Below are positions 22,637 to 24,902 of a DNA stretch of 24,902 nt, one piece after another; position 1 is the first letter of the stretch; each line of letters starts with the position of its first letter. The notes beneath the pieces were generated by a model. That model saw only the letters and a program-made list of their open reading frames with translations. It was not told where the DNA came from and ran no database searches. The stretch is from a virus. The stretch spans positions 1 through 24,902 of the IMG/VR virus record IMGVR_UViG_3300030419_002355. The stretch is one strand, 5' to 3'. The position numbers were made by a program, and so were the translations under genes.

Positions 22637-22803
22637 GAAGAAAATCAGAAAAGGAAATTATGTTTGAATATGGAAAAAAGGCATTAATAAAAGGTGATTT
22701 CCAATATATGACTGTTCCACAATATAATAAATTGATTATCCAATTAGCAAAAGAAAAAAGAGAAAAAGAAAAATTATCTAAAAGCCAAAAATCATATCCT
22801 TGA
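22633..22803 (+). CDS. hypothetical small basic protein
   Basis: The 56-residue protein (MRRKSEKEIMFEYGKKALIK, then MTVPQYNKLIIQLAKEKREK) is the last gene of the rightward operon. It overlaps the previous gene and ends just before the terminator. It is charged and helical; no family recognised. Confidence 0.6.
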   Translation: MRRKSEKEIMFEYGKKALIKGDFQYMTVPQYNKLIIQLAKEKREKEKLSKSQKSYP

Positions 22804-22829
22804 TTATACTTGCTTAAATTGGCTTTTTA

Positions 22830-22867
22830 GGGGCATTAGGGTTTATCCGACACAATGCCCCTTTTTT
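22830..22867 (+). terminator. rho-independent terminator of the rightward operon
   Basis: GGGGCATT and AATGCCCC form a perfect 8-bp stem around a 16-base loop, followed directly by TTTTTT. It lies 27 bases after the last stop codon. Confidence 0.93.
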
Positions 22868-22870
22868 GTG

Positions 22871-22976
22871 TGTGGATAAATCTGTTAATAAACGCACACT
22901 TATCCACAAACTTCCACAGATCCAACGCACAAAATAATCCCACTTTATCCACAGCTTATCCACAGAGTTATCCACA
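22871..22976. other. DnaA-box cluster, putative replication origin (left part)
   Basis: Five exact TTATCCACA boxes lie at 22871-22879 (minus), 22900-22908, 22945-22953, 22956-22964 and 22968-22976 (plus). The last three are spaced 11 and 12 bases, about one helical turn. Such clusters are bound by DnaA at chromosomal, plasmid and some phage origins. An AT-rich stretch follows at 23228-23270. No coding sequence occupies this segment. Confidence 0.75.
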
Positions 22977-22979
22977 ATT

Positions 22980-22998
22980 GTAAATGATAATCATTCTC
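22980..22998. promoter_or_regulatory. Fur-box-like site
   Basis: GTAAATGATAATCATTCTC matches the 19-bp Fur consensus (GATAATGATAATCATTATC) at 16 positions and keeps the inverted repeat AATGAT-A-ATCATT. It sits between the DnaA boxes and the GC hairpin, in the path of the promoter at 23198. Iron-Fur binding here is a prediction. Confidence 0.5.
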
Positions 22999-23003
22999 AT
23001 TTA

Positions 23004-23022
23004 GGCGCGGCAGCGCCGCGCC
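23004..23022. repeat. perfect GC-rich hairpin
   Basis: GGCGCGGC and GCCGCGCC pair completely around AGC. No T-run follows, so it is not a standard intrinsic terminator. It could end or stabilise the minus-strand transcript from 23198-23226. Confidence 0.6.
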
Positions 23023-23093
23023 GCAGTGCAGTTTCGAAACGAAGTGTTACATCTACCTGCGCCAGAGTGCCAAAGTGAAGTGGAAAAGTGATG
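23004..23093. repeat. repeat module B (paralogue of 23866-23976)
   Basis: The module has, in order, a GC hairpin, AGTGCAGTTTCGAAACGAA, ACA, TGCGCC, AGTGC and AAGTGATG. It matches module A element by element, including the identical 15-mer CAGTTTCGAAACGAA. Two degenerate 13-base units lie at 23063-23088. Confidence 0.65.
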
Positions 23094-23197
23094 TCTTTCT
23101 GCCAGGATATGTGTTTATTTTGGACATTTAGCGGGTCTCTCAGCGTATTAATACATTAGTCGGCGAAGCCGAGCCAGCCCGCCCGCCTCACCCTATT

Positions 23198-23226
23198 ATT
23201 ATAGCAGAATTTTTCTCGTTTGTCAA
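23198..23226 (-). promoter_or_regulatory. consensus promoter for RNA B
   Basis: TTGACA, 17 bases, TATAAT on the minus strand, preceded by an A/T-rich TTTTTTCAAAAAATCTC. No gene lies downstream before the convergent operon's terminator. Confidence 0.85.
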
Positions 23227-23260
23227 GAGATTTTTTGAAAAAAATTGAATTATTTTCAGA

Positions 23261-23326
23261 TAAAAAAAATCCGACATTTGTTGCTTCAGACTTTTCCCTC
23301 ATCATACTACACAACATCTGTCGGAT
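23261..23326 (-). terminator. leftward intrinsic terminator
   Basis: Read on the minus strand, ATCCGACA and TGTCGGAT form an 8-bp stem extended inward by TGTTG/CAACA across a 2-base mismatch, with a 28-base loop. Eight Ts follow. It ends the transcript of the 49-residue gene and separates it from promoter B. Confidence 0.85.
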
Positions 23327-23413
23327 TAATTCGCTTTCGCTTCGTCAGTTTAGACACTTGTCGCGGGTGTGGTCAGAACTTTGAGTTATAAACGAGTTCT
23401 TGGCGTTCAGAAT

Positions 23414-23429
23414 TGTTCCATGTGGAACT
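23414..23429. promoter_or_regulatory. parS-like site 2
   Basis: TGTTCCATGTGGAACT shares 15 of 16 bases with site 1 at 19169, including the same TG centre where classical parS has CG. It touches the stop codon of the 49-residue gene. The region 23327-23413 otherwise holds no gene I can support. Confidence 0.55.
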
Positions 23430-23578
23430 TAAAGACTTAGCAATTTCTTGATGGTCACTTTGTTGCTTCTCTCTAGGCTATCAAGTTCGCCTTTGTTTAG
23501 AGAGAATTTTTCTTCAACTTGTCTGACCAATGCTACTTTAGTTAATTCAACTTTTTTAGTTTCTTTCACTTTTTGCAT
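23429..23578 (-). CDS. 49-residue protein in origin-like region
   Basis: The protein is MQKVKETKKVELTKVALVRQ, then a short helical part (EEKFSLNKGELDSLERSN) and TIKKLLSL. The SLNKGELDSL segment looks like a small helical turn of a DNA-binding protein, but this is a weak hint. AAGGAG nine bases upstream supports ATG 23578. An in-frame ATG at 23599 directly after TATAAT could give a leaderless longer form. It is the only gene in a 1.4-kb noncoding region, so a regulator of replication or the local RNAs is a fair guess. Confidence 0.55.
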   Translation of the reverse strand: MQKVKETKKVELTKVALVRQVEEKFSLNKGELDSLERSNKVTIKKLLSL

Positions 23579-23606
23579 TTTTTCGTTCTCCTTAATCATG
23601 TATATA

Positions 23607-23634
23607 ATTATACTGATTTTTTGTCCCATGTCAA
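23607..23634 (-). promoter_or_regulatory. promoter of the 49-residue gene
   Basis: TTGACA, a 16-base spacer and TATAAT. The ATG at 23599 lies seven bases after TATAAT. Confidence 0.8.
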
Positions 23635-23662
23635 TAGGAAAATCACATTTTTTGAAAAAAAC

Positions 23663-23682
23663 TTATCCACAGGTTATCCACA
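23663..23682. other. two DnaA boxes (right part of origin-like region)
   Basis: Exact TTATCCACA boxes at 23663-23671 and 23674-23682 (plus strand) are 11 bases apart. They lie between two tandem promoters that read toward the 49-residue gene, so DnaA could also control that gene. Confidence 0.7.
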
Positions 23683-23696
23683 GCCAAATCGCGCCG

Positions 23697-23725
23697 ATTA
23701 TACCACACTCTCCTAGATTTGTCAA
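23697..23725 (-). promoter_or_regulatory. second consensus promoter upstream of the 49-residue gene
   Basis: TTGACA, 17 bases, TATAAT on the minus strand. Its transcript would cross the two DnaA boxes before reaching the 49-residue gene. The adjacent 23726-23825 is AT-rich and holds no gene I can support. Confidence 0.82.
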
Positions 23726-23825
23726 GAGAAAATTTAAATTTTTTTCAACTTTTTATAAACTCGTGTCTTTTATCTATTTGATACCTTAAGTTATCGCTTT
23801 TTGCCCTATTTTTTCGCATTTTTCC

Positions 23826-23858
23826 TTAAAAATACCCGTATAAAGCGCTTTTGCGGGT
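23826..23858 (-). terminator. candidate terminator of RNA A
   Basis: On the minus strand ACCCG and CGGGT pair around an inner AAA-GCGC-TTT, followed by ATTTTT. It lies about 180 bases from the predicted start of RNA A. Confidence 0.5.
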
Positions 23859-23865
23859 GTTTGGG

Positions 23866-23976
23866 GCGCTTTGCGCCGACCAAAGTACAGTTTCGAAACG
23901 AAATATTTTACACCCGCGCCGAAGTGCGAATTCGAAGTACTAAAACGAAGTACCAAATCGAAGTGCTAAAGTGATG
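23866..23976. repeat. repeat module A (paralogue of 23004-23093)
   Basis: It has the same order as module B: GC hairpin GGCGC-TTT-GCGCC, AGTACAGTTTCGAAACGAA, ACA, CGCGCC, AGTGC and AAGTGATG. The 15-mer CAGTTTCGAAACGAA at 23888-23902 is identical to 23029-23043. Confidence 0.65.
23920..23971. repeat. four 13-bp iterons
   Basis: CGAAGTRC-NAAWN units repeat with an exact 13-base period; GAAGTRC starts at 23921, 23934, 23947 and 23960. Direct repeats next to DnaA boxes are typical of Rep-bound iterons, but no Rep gene is seen here. Confidence 0.75.
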
Positions 23977-24014
23977 AAAAACACCCGCAGCGGGTATATA
24001 ATTATCTTAATCAT

Positions 24015-24043
24015 ATTATATCAGAAGTTTTTGCGGGTGTCAA
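24015..24043 (-). promoter_or_regulatory. consensus promoter for RNA A
   Basis: TTGACA, 17 bases, TATAAT on the minus strand. The octamer ACACCCGC overlaps the -35 element. Confidence 0.83.
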
Positions 24044-24047
24044 GAAG

Positions 24048-24077
24048 AAATTTGAAGTAATTTGAAGAAATTTGCGT
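24048..24077. repeat. short AT-rich tandem repeat
   Basis: AATTTGAAGW repeats about three times with a 10-base period. It is AT-rich and upstream of the RNA A promoter, so it may act as an UP element or an unwinding element. The rest of 24078-24169 has no gene I can support. Confidence 0.45.
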
Positions 24078-24169
24078 TTTTGCGAAGGTTTGACACGAAG
24101 ATGTGAGGTTTCGCGTCCCGCCCCCCGAAGTTAGACTGTGATTTTTTCCTAGAAAATTCGAATTTTTTC

Positions 24170-24197
24170 TTGACATTTATGAAAAAAGCATTATAAT
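24170..24197 (+). promoter_or_regulatory. promoter for the 24206 gene
   Basis: TTGACA, 16-base spacer, TATAAT, then eight bases to the ATG at 24206. It has the same TTTTTTCTTGACA context as the other promoters. Confidence 0.85.
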
Positions 24198-24205
24198 ATA
24201 ACTAT

Positions 24206-24454
24206 ATGAAAAATCAAGAAAAGATTGAAATATACGAAGTAGAACTTACTGCTGAAGATGAGAGAGCAATCACAACCTATATTCAATGCAGAATTGCTGG
24301 TTTATCCAAAGAGAATGCATTGTTGATGATATTCCGATTGGAGTATTCACCAAGCATGGTCGTCTTTGAACTTATCGGCTCTGGAGAGATTGAAGAATGT
24401 GTTAGTGAACCTACAGAACATCTTCAAGATTTAGAAGAAATCACATTTCATTAA
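24206..24454 (+). CDS. hypothetical acidic small protein
   Basis: The 82-residue protein (MKNQEKIEIYEVELTAEDER, then a helix ALLMIFRLEY and VVFELIGSGEIEECV) is acidic and mixed alpha/beta. It has its own strong promoter, and the ATG lies eight bases after TATAAT with no ribosome site, so translation may be leaderless. Placed at the start of the next rightward unit, it is a candidate early protein such as an anti-host factor. Family not recognised. Confidence 0.65.
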   Translation: MKNQEKIEIYEVELTAEDERAITTYIQCRIAGLSKENALLMIFRLEYSPSMVVFELIGSGEIEECVSEPTEHLQDLEEITFH

Positions 24455-24472
24455 AATAATTCAATCTTTTTC

Positions 24473-24501
24473 TTGACAAAACAAGTCAAAGCATATATAA
24501 T
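24473..24501 (+). promoter_or_regulatory. consensus promoter for the last gene
   Basis: TTGACA, 17 bases, TATAAT on the plus strand. Transcription would start near 24508. Confidence 0.87.
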
Positions 24502-24663
24502 ATATGTATTATGAAAAAAGATAAAAGAAACAAGAATAAAGTGAGACATGGGTATAGATTACCCGAAAATTCAGCTTCATTCAACAAGTTTCTGGATTGC
24601 ATTGACTATCTAAATCATAAAAGAAATCAATTTTTTAACGCTATCAAAAACGGGAGTAAAGAA

Positions 24664-24902
24664 ATGGCACAAGCAAAAAATTACACAGACGAAATGGTCA
24701 GCGAAATGACCAAAAGATACACTGAATCTCCTACAAGAGAAACAGTTGACGCATTAGCACAAGACATGGGCAAAACTGTAAGAAGTATCATTGCCAAACT
24801 TTCAAGAGAAGGTGTCTATGTTGCTCAACCTAGAACTACTAAATCAGGCGAACCTGTAATCAGCAAATCTGAATTAGTTGCTCAAATCAATGAGCATTTT
24901 GG
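24664..24902 (+). CDS. HTH-type regulator-like protein, 3' end cut by window
   Basis: At least 79 residues are present, beginning MAQAKNYTDEMVSEMTKRY. The segment RETVDALAQDMGKTVRSIIA is a helix-turn-helix-like element, and KLSREGVYVAQPRTTKSGEP follows. This order is seen in small DNA-binding proteins of T4-like and other marine phages. ATG 24664 is chosen because GGGAG lies seven bases upstream. The frame is also open upstream to an ATG at 24511 (MKKDKRNKNKVRHGYRL...), nine bases after TATAAT, so a 51-residue extension is possible. Confidence 0.65.
   Translation, partial: MAQAKNYTDEMVSEMTKRYTESPTRETVDALAQDMGKTVRSIIAKLSREGVYVAQPRTTKSGEPVISKSELVAQINEHF

Larger units (their letters stand above)
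23004..23191 (-). ncRNA. candidate noncoding RNA B
   Basis: The predicted transcript starts about 23191, seven bases after TATAAT of the perfect promoter at 23198-23226, and reads leftward. It holds a UCGGC-UUC-GCCGA hairpin near its 5' end, a copy of the shared repeat module, and the 8-bp GC hairpin at its 3' end, for about 188 bases. No credible open frame exists. It could be a regulatory RNA or a replication primer. The 3' end lacks a U-tract. Confidence 0.35.
23828..24008 (-). ncRNA. candidate noncoding RNA A
   Basis: The predicted transcript starts near 24008 from the promoter at 24015-24043. It contains an early hairpin (ACCCG-CTG-CGGGT plus GTTTTT), four 13-base repeats (GYACTTCG units), the shared GTTTCGAAAC element, a GGCGC-AAA-GCGCC hairpin and the terminator at 23826-23858. 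Length is about 180 bases, close to RNA B. No open frame is credible. The early hairpin may truncate most transcripts to about 30 bases. Confidence 0.35.

Noticed and set aside
23579-23629. Longest N-terminal form of the 49-residue gene
   Set aside because: Its first codons overlap the promoter, so the message cannot include them; ATG 23578 with AAGGAG is preferred.
23920-23971. CRISPR array
   Set aside because: Units are only 13 bases with 6-base variable parts and no cas genes; iterons explain them better.
23971-24059. Short plus-strand frame starting at the ATG at 23974
   Set aside because: It is antisense across the RNA A promoter and hairpin, with no ribosome site and about 28 codons.

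Overview
The window looks like part of a tailed double-stranded DNA phage genome (Caudoviricetes, HK97-type head) infecting an AT-rich Gram-negative host. The head and packaging set is nearly complete. Genes are tightly packed with many ATGA and TAATG stop/start overlaps. The signs of a Gram-negative host are a CsgG lipoprotein with a lipobox, curli-type secretion genes, IscU and IscA, exact TTATCCACA DnaA boxes and consensus sigma-70 promoters. A marine proteobacterium is plausible from the gene mix, but the species cannot be read from the sequence.

Layout. (1) 1-8900, minus strand: structural and packaging genes. In transcription order these are terminase large subunit, HNH nuclease, portal, a small HNHR-like protein, a fused protease-scaffold-capsid gene, head-tail connector, a large neck-region protein, a tail terminator-like protein and the start of a probable tail tube gene. 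(2) 8700-10800, minus strand: small proteins, including a holin-like protein, a zinc-finger microprotein and an EF-hand microprotein. (3) 10832-17100, minus strand: an accessory cassette of CsgF, CsgG, two curlin-repeat secreted proteins, a FecR-domain secreted protein, several tiny basic or membrane proteins, and a CHASE2-class III adenylate/guanylate cyclase. (4) 17078-18963, minus strand: two paralogous holin-like membrane proteins, IscA, IscU and a TerS-like protein. (5) 18964-19229: a divergent control region with a perfect promoter for the late genes and a parS-like site. (6) 19230-22803, plus strand: an early-type operon with a HAD phosphatase, a polyphosphate kinase 2 (PPK2) family protein, a DEDDh exonuclease-like protein and small membrane proteins, closed by a strong terminator at 22830-22867. 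(7) 22868-24205: a mostly noncoding control and origin-like region. It holds seven exact DnaA boxes, a Fur-like box, a second parS-like site, 13-bp iterons, two paralogous repeat modules each behind a perfect minus-strand promoter, and one 49-residue gene. (8) 24206-24902, plus strand: two small genes with their own promoters, the last one cut by the window edge.

How it may work together (inference). Host RNA polymerase reads at least nine near-consensus TTGACA/TATAAT promoters. The late leftward transcript from 18998 runs through TerS, Fe-S assembly, curli secretion and the cyclase. Fresh promoters at 10828 and 6895 then drive lysis/packaging and head genes. The accessory cassette could build an amyloid-like or secreted product through a CsgG/CsgF pore and couple an outer signal (CHASE2, FecR) to cyclic nucleotide production. 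The origin-like region with DnaA boxes and parS-like sites raises the possibility of a phage-plasmid or host-coupled replication lifestyle.
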